Made by a program: the position numbers and the translations under genes
Assembly (NCBI RefSeq): GCF_029892095.1
Contig: NZ_JARZAE010000004.1
Coordinates: 930,001-994,000 of the forward strand
Reading direction: 5' to 3'
Source of the DNA: Kitasatospora sp. MAP12-44
GTDB taxonomy: Bacteria; Actinomycetota; Actinomycetes; Streptomycetales; Streptomycetaceae
DNA length: 64,000 nt
Part shown: one piece after another, positions 25,802 to 35,500 of the stretch
Numbering within the stretch: position 1 is the first letter of the stretch
Layout of the letters: every line of letters starts with the position of its first letter
Notes under the pieces: model-generated
The model's database searches: none
Told to the model about the DNA's origin: nothing
What the model saw: only the letters and a program-made list of their open reading frames with translations

Positions 25802-26700
25802 CAACAGCCCAGTTCATTCCGACCGACGAGCAGACGGTGGTGGCCGCGCCGCGCACCCTCACCGAAGCCCTGTGCCGCGCGGCGGCCCTCGCGGAGAAGG
25901 TCGGCGTCCTGGCCGCGCCGCAGCCTGGCGAACTACCGCATCCACCCGCCGCGCTGGTCTGCTGCCCGGTCGCGGGCGGCACCCTGTTCGCCGGCGCGAC
26001 ACAGGTCGACCTGGCCCGGCTCGACGCGGTCTGCCGGGCGGCCGAACTGCGGCTGGGCGCCGGGGATCCCGGCGTGGTGGTGGGCGCGGACCCGGGCCAC
26101 GCCTGGGGCCGCGCGCTGCGGCGGGCCGCCGAGCCGGTGCTGCCGAGCTGCTCGGCCGGTACCGAACTGCCCGAGGAGCACTGGGCGCAGCACCCGCAGG
26201 CGCGGCACTGGTGGTCGGCGGTCACCGCCCGCCTGGGCGTGCGGGCCCGACTGAACGTCTACCCGCTGACGCCGGACGGCTCCGCGTTCCACGCGGTGGT
26301 CCGCCGCTGCCCGGCCCCGGGAGCGCCGGATTGGGTGCTGGGACGCGCGGTGGAGGCGACGGCCGGAGACGCTGCCGCCTTCGCGGCGCTGGCCACGACG
26401 GTGCACGCGCTGGCCGTCACCCACCAGTTGCGCGACCGCCAGGAGAGCTGGCCCAGCGCCGCGGCGGCCCCCATCGCGGTCGCCGACGTCGAGCTCGCCG
26501 GGTGGGAGGACGAGGTCGGGACCGCCGAGTGGCTGGGCGCCCTGGCCGGGCGCGAACCCGCCCTGCAGAGCGCCCTGCGCCAGCTGACCGGGCTGCGCGC
26601 CGAGCCGTGGCAGCCGGTCGGCGCGGACGCCGAGGCCGTGGCGGAGGCCCTGCACGGCTGCGGCTTCACGGTGCTGCGGTTCGCCCCGGGCACCCGCTGA
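25798..26700 (+). CDS. Unknown protein of the LanB locus
   Basis: 300 aa, ATG 25798 overlapping the previous stop. Ala/Leu-rich, no signal peptide or membrane segment. A middle stretch, LNVYPLTPDGSAFHAVVRR, followed by GRAVEATAGDAAAFAALATTVHALA, faintly recalls the YcaO pattern of T-D-G-x-P followed by an Ala-rich helix, but key ATP-binding motifs are not visible. Its context (coupled to a LanB-type gene) suggests a peptide-tailoring or leader-recognition role. This is inference only. Confidence 0.6.
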   Translation: MTTAQFIPTDEQTVVAAPRTLTEALCRAAALAEKVGVLAAPQPGELPHPPAALVCCPVAGGTLFAGATQVDLARLDAVCRAAELRLGAGDPGVVVGADPGHAWGRALRRAAEPVLPSCSAGTELPEEHWAQHPQARHWWSAVTARLGVRARLNVYPLTPDGSAFHAVVRRCPAPGAPDWVLGRAVEATAGDAAAFAALATTVHALAVTHQLRDRQESWPSAAAAPIAVADVELAGWEDEVGTAEWLGALAGREPALQSALRQLTGLRAEPWQPVGADAEAVAEALHGCGFTVLRFAPGTR

Positions 26701-26721
26701 GCCCTAGCGCCCGCTGAGCCA

Positions 26722-26754
26722 GGGCGCCCGGGCTCAGCGGAAGCCTGGGCGCCC
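26722..26754. terminator. Bidirectional hairpin after the LanB operon
   Basis: Arms GGGCGCCCGGGCT (26722-26734) and AGCCTGGGCGCCC (26742-26754) pair with one mismatch and a 7-nt loop. It lies between convergent genes. Confidence 0.8.
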
Positions 26755-26769
26755 GGCCCTGAGGTGTCC

Positions 26770-27195
26770 TCAGGTGCTCTCCAGCGCACTGGCCCGCAGC
26801 CGGGCGAGCAGCGGCAGTACATCGTCCTCGCCGGCGTTCTCGGTGAAATTGAGGATGCCGGTGAGGACCGCACGGGCGATGTCAGCTGACGCCTCGTCAG
26901 AGGCGTTGGCGGCCCAGCTCTTCAGGGTCTGGCCGAGCACATGGCACATCCGGGCGGTCACGTCCCCCCGGATCTCCTCCATGACGGCGTCCAGCGCCTG
27001 CGGTTCCATCCCCTCGCGGACGCCGAAGGCCAGGGCCACCAGGAAGCCGAGGACCTGCTCCCCGTACTCGGCGACCAGGATCGGCAGCGCGACTTCACCC
27101 GGGCCGCGCCGGGCCAGCGCGGTCACGGCCAGCTCGTCGCGCCGCCAGGCCGCCTCCAGGGCGGCCAGCGCGCGCAGGGTCTCGTCCGGTGTCAT
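26770..27195 (-). CDS. Hypothetical helical protein, 141 aa
   Basis: ATG 27195 (MTPDETLRALAALEAAW) is preferred because the longer frame upstream is non-protein-like and covers the promoter of the divergent thioesterase. The sequence is almost entirely predicted helix, acidic and without Cys pairs or membrane segments. A central stretch reads YGEQVLGFLVALAFGVREGM. No family is recognised. It is convergent with the LanB operon and divergent from the thioesterase gene. Confidence 0.65.
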   Translation of the reverse strand: MTPDETLRALAALEAAWRRDELAVTALARRGPGEVALPILVAEYGEQVLGFLVALAFGVREGMEPQALDAVMEEIRGDVTARMCHVLGQTLKSWAANASDEASADIARAVLTGILNFTENAGEDDVLPLLARLRASALEST

Positions 27196-27361
27196 CAGGT
27201 CACCGTACAGCGGCCGCCGCAGACCGGTCAGGAGGACGACCGCAGCGTCCCCCGGACCGGGATACTCCACCCTCGAAACTCGAACAGGCTTGCAATCCAA
27301 GGCTGTTAGTACGGAACAGCAGCAACACCGAGCGACGCACCGGAAGGAAACCCAGCCACCC

Positions 27362-28108
27362 GTGACTGCCATCGAGACCGACCAGAAACGCTGGATCCGC
27401 CGCTACAACCCCGCCCCCGACCCCGCGACCACACTCGTCTGCCTGCCGCACGCGGGCGGCTCGGCGACCTTCTTCTTCCCGTACGCGCGGGCCCTGGCGC
27501 CCACCCACGACGTGCTGGCCGTCCAGTACCCCGGCCGGCAGGACCGCCGGGCCGAGCCGCTGATCGACTCCATCGACGAGCTCGCGGACCAGCTGTCCGA
27601 ACTCCTGCTGGACACCACCGCCGGACCGGTCGCCCTGTTCGGGCACAGCCTGGGCGCGATCCTCGCCTTTGAGGTGGCCCGGCGCTTCGAGCAGGCCGGC
27701 GTCGTGCCGCTGGCGCTCTTCGCCTCCGGTCGGCCCGCCCCCTCCCACCCGCGCCGCGGAACGGTCCACCGGGGCACCGACGAGGAGCTGATCGCCGAGC
27801 TGAACTCGCTCGGCGGCACCGAGCTCGCGGTGCTCGGCGACGACGACATGCGGGAGCTGGTGCTGCCCTCGGTCCGCAGCGACTACAAGGCCGCCGAGAC
27901 CTACCACTACACCCCGGGCCCCGCCCTCAGCTGCCCCGTGCACGCGTTCGTCGGCGACGCCGACCGGATGGCCTCCACCGAGGAGGTCCGCGGCTGGGCC
28001 GAGCACACCAGCGGCGGCTTCACCCTGGACACCTTCCCCGGCGGGCACTTCTACCTCGTCCCGGAGCAGGAGTCGGTCCTGCACGCGATCGCCGACCACC
28101 TGCGCTGA
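27362..28108 (+). CDS. Type II thioesterase (alpha/beta hydrolase)
   Basis: 248 aa from GTG 27362, preceded by GGAAGGAA. Family motifs are clear: LPHAGGSATFFFPYA (oxyanion region), the nucleophile elbow FGHSLGA, the Asp in VGDADRM and the His in PGGHFYL. These enzymes remove wrong acyl groups from carrier proteins of NRPS/PKS lines. No carrier protein or synthetase lies in the window, so it either serves a distant cluster or the adjacent LanB locus. A strong terminator follows. Confidence 0.93.
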   Translation: MTAIETDQKRWIRRYNPAPDPATTLVCLPHAGGSATFFFPYARALAPTHDVLAVQYPGRQDRRAEPLIDSIDELADQLSELLLDTTAGPVALFGHSLGAILAFEVARRFEQAGVVPLALFASGRPAPSHPRRGTVHRGTDEELIAELNSLGGTELAVLGDDDMRELVLPSVRSDYKAAETYHYTPGPALSCPVHAFVGDADRMASTEEVRGWAEHTSGGFTLDTFPGGHFYLVPEQESVLHAIADHLR

Positions 28109-28118
28109 CAAACGCCGT

Positions 28119-28149
28119 TAGGCCCGGTGCACTGGGTGCACCGGGCCTA
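28119..28149 (+). terminator. 13-bp perfect hairpin after the thioesterase gene
   Basis: Arms TAGGCCCGGTGCA (28119-28131) and its complement (28137-28149), 5-nt loop. It also faces the minus-strand tRNA 3' end. Confidence 0.88.
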
Positions 28150-28158
28150 TCGGGTCAG

Positions 28159-28232
28159 TAGCGGGGACAGGATTTGAACCTGCGACCTCTGGGTTATGAG
28201 CCCAGCGAGCTACCGAGCTGCTCCACCCCGCG
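28159..28232 (-). tRNA. Initiator tRNA-fMet (anticodon CAT)
   Basis: The minus strand reads CGCGGGGTGGAGCAGCTCGG onward and folds into a full cloverleaf. The anticodon CAT is complementary to 28196-28198. Initiator hallmarks are present: a 1-72 mismatch (C/T) and three G-C pairs next to the anticodon loop (GGGCTCATAACCC). The CCA end is not encoded. Confidence 0.96.
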
Positions 28233-28340
28233 TCGGTAGACCCGACTGTACGGCACCGGACGCACAGCGCGAAATCGCCGTCTACCCATGGCCAGTCGGT
28301 CCCGCTACCTTGGTCGAGCCGTGCACACGGGGGGTGGCCA

Positions 28341-31300
28341 ATCGAGACGCCGGCAGAGTTCGCCCGGGAGCTGGACGCGCTGCGCAGGGCGTCCGGCAAG
28401 TCCTACCGCCAGTTGGCCGGCGAATGCGGCCTCGGCTTCAACACCGTCGCCGGGTACTGCGCCGGACGGCATCTGCCCCAACTCTCGGTGCGTACACAGT
28501 TCCAGCAGCTGCTGGCCGCGCTGGGGGTGCCGGCCGGCGCAGCACGGGAGGTCTGGTTCGAGGCCCTGGCGGGGCTGCGCGCCCGGGCTGGGGCGAGCGC
28601 GGCGCCGATCTGGAACCCCTACCGGGGCCTGCGCGCGTTCGAGAGCGGGGACGCGGCCACCTTCTTCGGCCGCCAGGAGCTCACCACCAGGCTGCTGAGC
28701 GAGCTGGACCGCTGCCGGGCGCAGGGGGCCCGAGCGCAGGGGGCCCGGGCGCAGGGCGCGACGCTGGTCGTGGTGGGACCGTCCGGGTCGGGCAAGTCCT
28801 CGCTGCTGCGGGCCGGCCTGCTCGCGGCGTTGGAGTCGGCGGTGGAGTCGGCGGTGCTGATCACGCCGGGAACGGATCCCCTGCGGCAGTGGCTGCAGCG
28901 CGCGCGGTCCGTCGCCGACGACGCCGTGGTGGTGGTCGACCAGCTGGAGGAACTCTTCACGCTCTGCCCGGACGAGGACGAACGGGTCGCCTTCCTGGCC
29001 GCGCTGCTGGAGCGCCAGGCACCGGTGGTGGTCGGCCTGCGCGCCGACTTCTACGGCCACGCGCTGCGCTACCCGCAGCTGGCCGCCCTGCTCCAGCGGG
29101 CGCAGCTCGTCGTGGAGCCGATGACCGAGGCGCAGCTGCACGAGGTGATCGTCGAGCCCGCGCGGTCGGCCGGGCTCGCCCTGGAGAGCGGACTGGTCGA
29201 GCTGCTGCTGCGCGACACCGCGCGGGAGCCGGCCGCCCTGCCGCTGCTGTCGCACACGCTGCACACCATCGTCGAGCTGGCCCGGCGCTCCGATCCGCCG
29301 GCCGCCGAGATCGGCGTGGCGCACTACCGGGCCGCCGGCGGCGTGCACGGCGCCATCGCCACAACGGCCGAACTGGCCTACCAGTCCTTGACGGTGGCGC
29401 AGCGACAGGCGGCCCGCCGGCTGTTCCTGAGGCTGGTGCGGACCGACGACAGCACGGCGGACACCCGTCGGCGCGTCACCTTCGACGAGCTGGTCGAGGG
29501 CCGCCCGGCAGCCGAGGCGGACGAGGTGGCCGAGGTCCTGGACGTCTTCGTCACCCACCGGCTGCTCACCACCGGCCCGCACACGGCGGAGATCGGCCAC
29601 GAGGCACTGCTGGCCGCCTGGCCCCGGCTGGCCGACTGGCTGGCGGAGGACCGCGCGGGCCACCACCTGCACGGCAGGCTCACCACCGCCGCCCGCGGCT
29701 GGCGCGCGGACGGCCGCCCCGCCGAGGGCCTCTACCGCGGTGGCGCCCTGGCCGGCGCGCTGGAGTGGGCGCTGGAACCCGGTCCGTCCGAGGCGCTCAA
29801 CCCGCTCGAACGGGAGTTCCTCGCCGCCTCCACCGCCGCCCGCGACGCCCGCGCGGCCACCGAACGCCGGCGCCTTCGCCGCGCCTACCAACTGGTCAGC
29901 GCCCTGGTGGTGCTCGTCCTGGTCGCCGCCGGCACGGCGCTGTACGCCCGCCAGGTCACGGCGGGCGCCAACCGCGAGACGCAGCTCGCGCTGTCCCGGC
30001 AGATCGCGGGGACGGCCGACCGACTGCGCGCCAAGGACCCGGCCCTCGCCGCCCAACTCGCCCTCGCCGCCTTCCGGGCCGCCCCCACACCGGAGGCCCG
30101 CTCGGCCGTCCTGCAGTCCTCCGCGACCCCGGTGCCCCGCAGGACCCGTGCGTCGCAGGCGACCGCCGCGGTGCTGGCCTCGGCCGGCACCCTGCTGGCG
30201 ATGGGCACCGGCGACGGGCAGGTGCAGTTGTGGCGGACCACGGCGGACGGCCCACCCGCGCTGCTCGGCACCCGTCTGACGACCGGCCACGCCGTCGCGG
30301 CCCTCGCCCTCAGCAGCGACGCGACCCTGCTCGCCGCGGCCGATCAGGACGGCACGGTGTCGGCCTGGCGCGTCACGGACCCCGGGCACCCCGTCGCGCT
30401 GGCGCTGCCCGCCGCAGGCGCCAGCCGCGTCTCACGCTCGCCTTCAGTCCGAACGACGGGCTCCTCGCCGCAGGGGCCGCCGACGCCGACACCTACCTCT
30501 GGCGGTTGAGCCCCCGGGGTGCCGACGCGCTGCCCAGCAGGCTGGCCGGCGCCCGCAAGGCCGTCAAGAGCGTCACCTTCGCCGCCGACGGGCGCGTGCT
30601 GGCCGCGGCGGGCGACGACGGCACCGTACGCCTCTGGCAGCTGTCCGACGCGCAGCTGTCCGACACGCCGTTGTCCGACGCGAGCCCGCCGTCCGCGCCG
30701 TCCCCACCGTCCCCGCCGTCCCCGCTGGCGACCCTCAGCGGCCCCACCGGTGAGATCTTCGCGATCGCGATCTCACCCGACAGCCGCACCCTGGCCGCGG
30801 GCACGGCGGCCGACCACGCCGTCTACACCTGGGACATCACGGATCCCGCGCATCCCAGCGTGCTGGGGACGCCGCTGACCGGGCCGGCGAGCTGGATCAA
30901 CACCGTCGCCTTCAGCCCCGACGGCACCACCCTGACCGCCGGCAGCTCCGACACCCTGAGCTGGCAGTGGGCTCTCCCGTCGCGGCGGCTGATCGGCACC
31001 CTGCCGCACCCGGCCCCCGTCACCGCGGCCGTCTACCGCGACGACCACACCCTGCAGACCCTGGCGGGCGACGGCATCGTCCGGACCTGGAACCTGCCAG
31101 GACCGATGCTGACCGGCAGCACCCAGCAGGTCTTCTCCGTCTCCTTCGACGCGGCGGGCAGCCGGCTGCTGGTCGGGGCCGGCGACGGCAGCCTGAGCCT
31201 GTGGGACACCGCCGATCCGGTGCACCCGCTGCGCGCCGCCCCGCCGGTCCTGGGCGACGGGCCGGGCAACGCCCCGCTCGCCGGCGCCTCGGCGCTCACC

Positions 31301-32173
31301 CCCGACGGCGCCACCGAGCTCGGCGGCGCCACCGACGGCACGATCCGCTGCTGGGACGTCACCGACCCCGCCCACCCCCGCGCCCTGGGGAGCCCGCTGC
31401 CGGTCGCGCACGCGACGATCGAGGCGATCGCGCTCAGCCGCGACGGCAGCACGGCGGCCGTCTCCAGCGACGACGGCTCGGTCCATCTGCTCGACCTCTC
31501 CGACCGGGCCCACCCCGTCGTGGTGGCGGCCCTGACCGGACCCAGCGGGGCGGCCTTCGGCGTGCGGTTCAGCCCGGACGGGCAGCTGCTGGCCGTGGCC
31601 GGCGGGGACGCCAAGGGCTATCTCTGGAGCGTCCGCGACCACGCGCACCCGCGGCTGCTCACCACGGTGACCGGACTGCGGGGCGCCGCCTACGCCACCA
31701 CCTTCAGCCCCGACGGCCGGCTGCTGGCCTTCGGCACCGCCGACTACTCCGTCCAACTGGTCGACCTCACAAGGCCGCTGGCGCCGGCAGTGATCGCCAC
31801 CCCGCTCGTCGGCCCGGTCGGCGAGGTCTACGAACTGGCCTTCAGTCCCGCGAGCGACCTGCTCGCGGTCAGCAGCGTGGACGGCAGCATCTGGCTCTGG
31901 CAGCTGGGCTTCCCGTCGGGGGCCCGGGGCCGTCCTGGCAAACCGGCTCTGCTCGCCACCCTCCAGACGGCGGCGGGCGGGCTGTTCAGCGTCGCGTTCA
32001 GCCCCGACGGGCACACCCTGGCCGGCGGCGGCAGCGCCGACACCGTGCAGCTGTGGAACACCGACCCCGGCTCCGTCGCCGCCTGGATCTGCGCGAACAC
32101 CGGCGACCCGATCACCCCCGCCGAGTGGGCCCGGTTCATCCCCGACCAGCCCTTCGACCCGCCGTGTCGCTGA
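28341..32173 (+). pseudogene. STAND-ATPase (nSTAND1) / WD40-repeat regulator, frameshifted
   Basis: The N-terminus (ETPAEFARELDALRRASGK, then LAGECGLGFNTVAGYCAGRHLP) is a helix-turn-helix of the kind that opens actinobacterial STAND proteins. No ATG, GTG or TTG stands before it in frame; the first codon after GGGGGGTGG is ATC 28341, and TTG 28413 would cut the HTH. NPYRGLRAFESGDAATFFGR and Walker A GPSGSGKSS (about 28785) mark the nSTAND1 ATPase, followed by a membrane segment (about 29886-29950) and WD40 repeats. Around 30420-30470 the frame changes: LTLAFSPNDGLLAAGAAD and about nine more WD40 blades are read in another frame to 32173. Loss of one base explains this. Likely a signal-sensing or defence-type switch, now broken or mis-sequenced. 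Confidence 0.8.
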
Positions 32174-32321
32174 GCAGGCCGTGCGGCTGAGCAGGCCGTG
32201 CCGCTGACGGGGTGTACGGGGTTGTACGAGGCCCGTCCGGACCGGTGCGGGACCCTGCGCCACCTCGGTAGACCGGTGGTGGACCACAACCCCGTGGACC
32301 GTCGATCGAGGAGGACACGAC

Positions 32322-32762
32322 ATGCGCATCGGACACAAGGCCGCGACGATCCTGGCGAGTGCGGCGATGATCGGCGCCGCACTGGTGGGCGGGGCGCCGA
32401 GCGCCTCCGCCACCGACAGCGGCGGCAACGGCAACCCCGCCACCGACTGCCCCAACGGCTCCACCGTCGCCTCCACGAACATCTACGACTACAACGGCGC
32501 GGTGGTGGGCCTGGTCGAGATGCGCTGGTCCGCGGCCTGCTCGGGCAACTGGACCCGGGTGACGTCGAAATACGGCGCCTACCACCTCGAAGCCGTGATC
32601 GGGGAGGGCGTCAACTACGACCCCGGGGCGGTCGCCAACGACATCGCGACCCAGAACTTCACGCCGTACCTGCGGGTGGCGCCCAGTCAGTACATGTGCT
32701 CGCTGGGCACCATCGCGGTCACCAACGACATCCAGTACACCGCGCAGGTCTGCTCCAACTGA
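32322..32762 (+). CDS. Small secreted protein (DUF2690-like)
   Basis: 146 aa, ATG 32322 with GGAGGA 8 nt upstream. Signal peptide about 1-31, cleaved after SASA. The mature part has four Cys, including CPNGS, RWSAACSGNWTRV and a C-terminal MCSLGT...VCSN, resembling the small secreted YxxA/C family of streptomycetes (DUF2690). Function unknown. A strong bidirectional terminator follows. Confidence 0.75.
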   Translation: MRIGHKAATILASAAMIGAALVGGAPSASATDSGGNGNPATDCPNGSTVASTNIYDYNGAVVGLVEMRWSAACSGNWTRVTSKYGAYHLEAVIGEGVNYDPGAVANDIATQNFTPYLRVAPSQYMCSLGTIAVTNDIQYTAQVCSN

Positions 32763-32786
32763 GCCAACTGAGCCGACTGCGCTGAC

Positions 32787-32814
32787 GGGGGCGGGCGCCG
32801 GCGCGCCCGCCCCC
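32787..32814. terminator. 12-bp GC-rich hairpin between convergent genes
   Basis: Arms GGGGGCGGGCGC (32787-32798) and its complement (32803-32814) with a 4-nt loop. Confidence 0.85.
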
Positions 32815-32841
32815 TCGTTGCCCTTTACGGCCCTTTACGGA

Positions 32842-34101
32842 CTACGCCTGGGCGTAGAGCCGGCCCGCGAAGCGGCGGGCGAAGGTGTCACCGGTGTTGG
32901 CGGTGACCGTGAAGTCGTAGCGTCCCGCGCTGGTGGCCTGCAGGGTGGTGCTGGTGGAGCCGCCCGCCGGGATGGTCACCTGGGTGGAGGCGCCGCCCGC
33001 CGGGGCCAGGTAGGCGGCGTTCGGCTTGATGGTGAAGACCGCCGCCACCGAGCCCGCGTTGGTCAGCGTCAGGGTGAGGGTCGCGCCGTTCTTGTTGTCG
33101 ACGACGTACGCCTCCGGGTGCGCCAGCTTGGTGTTCGACCAGGTCAGCACGTTGCCCTGGAAACCGCGCAGGTAGCCGTCCGGGCCGTGCAGGTCGATGT
33201 CGTACAGGCCCGCGCCGTACGTCTTGGCGGAGAAGTAGTCCGAGATCGAGCCGCCGGACGCGCAGGTGTACGGCCAGGCGGCGTACGTCCGGTCGTTGAC
33301 GGTGTAGGCCGTGAAGGCGGCGCCCAGCGCGCCCGTCGAGACGGTCTTGAACCAGATCCGCCCGGTCGAGGTGTCCGTCCAGGAGGTGGTGTCGAAGGCG
33401 TACCCGACGGCCTGCGCGGGACGGTCGCCGGACTCCTGGGCCGGCAGCGCGCCGGCGGCGGGGATCTTGGGCGCCGGCAGCGACTCCTGCTTGTTCGCGG
33501 CGGCCACCAGTGCGGCGGTGCTGGGCAGGTTGGTCGGGAACGCCACCGGGCTGCTGCCGAAGTTGAAGGCGCTGGTGAGGTCACCGCTGACCTGGCGGCG
33601 CCAGGCCGAGATGTTGCTGCACTGGACACCCGTGACCAGCTCGGCGAACCGCAGCGGCGAGGTGTGGTCGAAGACCTCCGAGCAGACCCGCCCACCGGTG
33701 GTCCACGGCGAGATCACGGTCATCGGCACGCGCGGGCCCATGCCGATCGGCGCGCCGCTGATGAACTCGGCCGCCGTGCCGGAGGGGGCGGTGGGCGGCG
33801 GGACGTGGTCGAAGAAGCCGTCGTTCTCGTCGAAGTTGTAGAAGACCACGGTCGAGTCCCAGGTCGCCTGGTCGCTCGCGATCGCGGACAGCACGCCGCT
33901 GACGAAGTCCGCGCCGTCGGCCGGCCGAGAAGCCGGGTGCTCGGACTGCGCGGTGGGCGAGACCACCCAGGAGACGGTGGGGAAGGTGCCGGCGGCGATG
34001 TCCGCGGTGATCGCCGAGTTGATCGAGCCGACCCGGGCCATGCCGTTGACGTAGAGCGGGTCGCTGGTCGAGGCGTTCTGGAACTGGGTGAACCAGGCCA
34101 A
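32842..34101 (-). pseudogene. 3' part of a phospholipase C (phosphoesterase family) gene cut by prophage integration
   Basis: About 419 codons remain, with no 5' end. They match the C-terminal two thirds of non-haemolytic phospholipase C: LAWFTQFQNAS, then WVVSPTAQSEHPASRPADGA, the metal-site segment VVFYNFDENDGFFDHVPPP, and the C-terminal DUF756 repeats (LTNAGSVAAVFTIKPNA). The normal protein has roughly 250 more N-terminal residues with a Tat signal, the first catalytic motif among them. Similarity stops at about 34100, where base composition and gene direction change. The missing part is expected beyond the prophage right end. Confidence 0.88.
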
Positions 34102-34198
34102 CGGGCGGTTCCTCTGTCGAGAGTTACGACGGACTTCTGATAGCGGTACTACGCGAGCGGCTAGTTCCCTAACAGGAAGTTCGAGAGGGGCCGAGCGA
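34090..34198. other. Left attachment junction region (attL candidate)
   Basis: Host phospholipase sequence ends near 34100 and phage sequence begins. The exact core cannot be fixed without the right end. Nothing else is recognised between the junction and the terminator at 34199. Confidence 0.6.
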
Positions 34199-34229
34199 AG
34201 CCCCGCCCGGTTGGTGGCCGGACGGGGCT
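34199..34229 (-). terminator. Terminator at the end of the left prophage operon
   Basis: AGCCCCG (34199-34205) pairs with CGGGGCT (34223-34229); an inner CCGG/CCGG pairing extends it. It lies just 3' of the last small gene. Confidence 0.7.
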
Positions 34230-34236
34230 CAGGGGC

Positions 34237-34407
34237 CTACATGCCGAGCAGCAGGCGGCGCACAGCCGGGGCACAGCTCAGGCATGCCCAGATGGGCCGC
34301 GCGGGGCCGCTACCGGTCGGCACGACACCGACCCGCACCGGAAGCGGCGTGGCGTCTTCCTGGCAGCGCATGCAGCGGACTGCCGGGGGCATCAGGGGCT
34401 CGGTCAT
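34237..34407 (-). CDS. Small CxxC...CxxC zinc-ribbon protein
   Basis: 56 aa from ATG 34407, with GGGAGG upstream. Two CxxC pairs (RCMRCQ and WACLSC) 22 residues apart suggest a zinc ribbon. Its start overlaps the stop of the upstream gene (TGATG), so it is translationally coupled. It is the last gene of the left prophage operon. Function unknown. Confidence 0.7.
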   Translation of the reverse strand: MTEPLMPPAVRCMRCQEDATPLPVRVGVVPTGSGPARPIWACLSCAPAVRRLLLGM

Positions 34408-34790
34408 CACGCCACCTCCCCAGTGAGGCATCCGGCGCTGTCGGTGGCGTCGCTGAGCCAGTACACGGGGTCTGGCAGATCGAGCTGTGCGGCGAAGGCA
34501 CGGGCTCGGCGTTGGCGTTCCTCGTGTCGGATGTGTCCCCGGACTAGCTCCGTTTCGTCCCCCCACAGGGGTTCGGAGCGCTTCGCGATGTGGGCCGGAA
34601 TCTCGGCCAGCGCTTCCCAGTCTCGGGGCTTAGGCAGTTCGTAGGATCCGAGCTGAGTGCTGCGGAGCACTACCCGGATGGGCTCAGGCTCGGCGGCCTT
34701 CTTCGGCTCGCTTGTGATCAGGCAGGCCACCAGTGCCGCAGCACAGAGGGCAATGGCCCAGGCGAAAGCCCAGGCGCTAAGGTGGGTCAT
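34407..34790 (-). CDS. Hypothetical phage protein with N-terminal membrane anchor
   Basis: 127 aa, ATG 34790 with AGGGAG upstream. Residues 7-27 (AFAWAIALCAAALVACLI) form one membrane segment; the remainder is charged and cytoplasmic-like, with IPAHIAKRSEPLWGDETELV. No family recognised. A large hairpin terminator lies upstream of its own start region, so it may have its own promoter. Confidence 0.7.
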   Translation of the reverse strand: MTHLSAWAFAWAIALCAAALVACLITSEPKKAAEPEPIRVVLRSTQLGSYELPKPRDWEALAEIPAHIAKRSEPLWGDETELVRGHIRHEERQRRARAFAAQLDLPDPVYWLSDATDSAGCLTGEVA

Positions 34791-34934
34791 GTCGTTCAGC
34801 TCCCTTTAGCTGTTCGGCACAGACCCCGGTCGAGTGTTACCAGCACTCGCCGGGGTCGCTTTTTTGTTGTGGGTCGAACGGTACGGCCCGCCCGGATGAT
34901 CTGTCTAGCCGTCAGGTCCGGGGGCGGACGCCGA

Positions 34935-34979
34935 AGCCCCGCCCGGACCGGAAATGATCCGGCTGATCCGGGCGGGGCT
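34935..34979 (-). terminator. 13-bp hairpin (AGCCCCGCCCGGA and complement)
   Basis: Arms 34935-34947 and 34967-34979 with a 19-nt loop. It follows the minus-strand gene ending at 34995. Confidence 0.85.
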
Positions 34980-34994
34980 CTGGTCGCGCGTCGG

Positions 34995-35246
34995 TCACTC
35001 GGCGGTCGGCTTCGGTCGGCCCTTCCACTCACCCGACCCGAGCGGGAGCCAGCCGTCCCCGTTGCAGTCTCGGCACTTCTGGCGCACGTAGGCCGTCCCG
35101 GCGGCAACGATCGGCTTGCCGTCGCGTCCCATGACTGACTGCGTAGCCATCCGAGATTTCACGGTGATTCCGCCGTCGCAGTTGGGGCACGCCATGCGGA
35201 ACTGTGCAAACCCCGGGCCGGTGGGCTGTTCGCTCTCTTCGCTCAT
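34995..35246 (-). CDS. DnaJ-type zinc-finger mini-protein
   Basis: 83 aa from ATG 35246 (ATG 35273 is an alternative). CPNC (about 20-23) and CRDCNGDGW (about 58-66) match the CxxC(x)G(x)G style of DnaJ zinc fingers. Phages often carry such small proteins with unknown targets. It lies in the left operon of small genes. Confidence 0.68.
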   Translation of the reverse strand: MSEESEQPTGPGFAQFRMACPNCDGGITVKSRMATQSVMGRDGKPIVAAGTAYVRQKCRDCNGDGWLPLGSGEWKGRPKPTAE

Positions 35247-35275
35247 GCGATCAGTATCCCCACCTGTAGGCATGA

Positions 35276-35434
35276 TCAGTAGCTGACTTTGCCCGTGCCC
35301 CCGCACGTCGAGCACTGAACGACAATGGTCTCGCTGACGCTGGACTGACTCCCGTCGGGGTTGACGACCACCGAAACCTTGGACTCTTGCTTCTGGCCGC
35401 CACTGCAACCGCCGGGACACTGCATCTCGGGCAT
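35276..35434 (-). CDS. 52-aa CxxC zinc-finger protein
   Basis: ATG 35434 follows an excellent AGGAGG. CPGGCSGG near the start and CSTCGGTGKV near the end again follow the DnaJ zinc-finger style. It is a neighbour and probable distant relative of the 83-aa protein downstream. Confidence 0.7.
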   Translation of the reverse strand: MPEMQCPGGCSGGQKQESKVSVVVNPDGSQSSVSETIVVQCSTCGGTGKVSY

Positions 35435-35500
35435 TGGTGTTTCCTCCTGACGCTGTGCCAGCCCAGGGACCATCCCCGGACTGTCGTGCACTTGCAGGAC

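Noticed and set aside
28196..30420. First half of a 1325-codon frame beginning in the tRNA
   Set aside because: Only the part after about 30430 is protein-like (WD40). The first half is an Arg/Gly-rich shadow of the STAND-ATPase frame.
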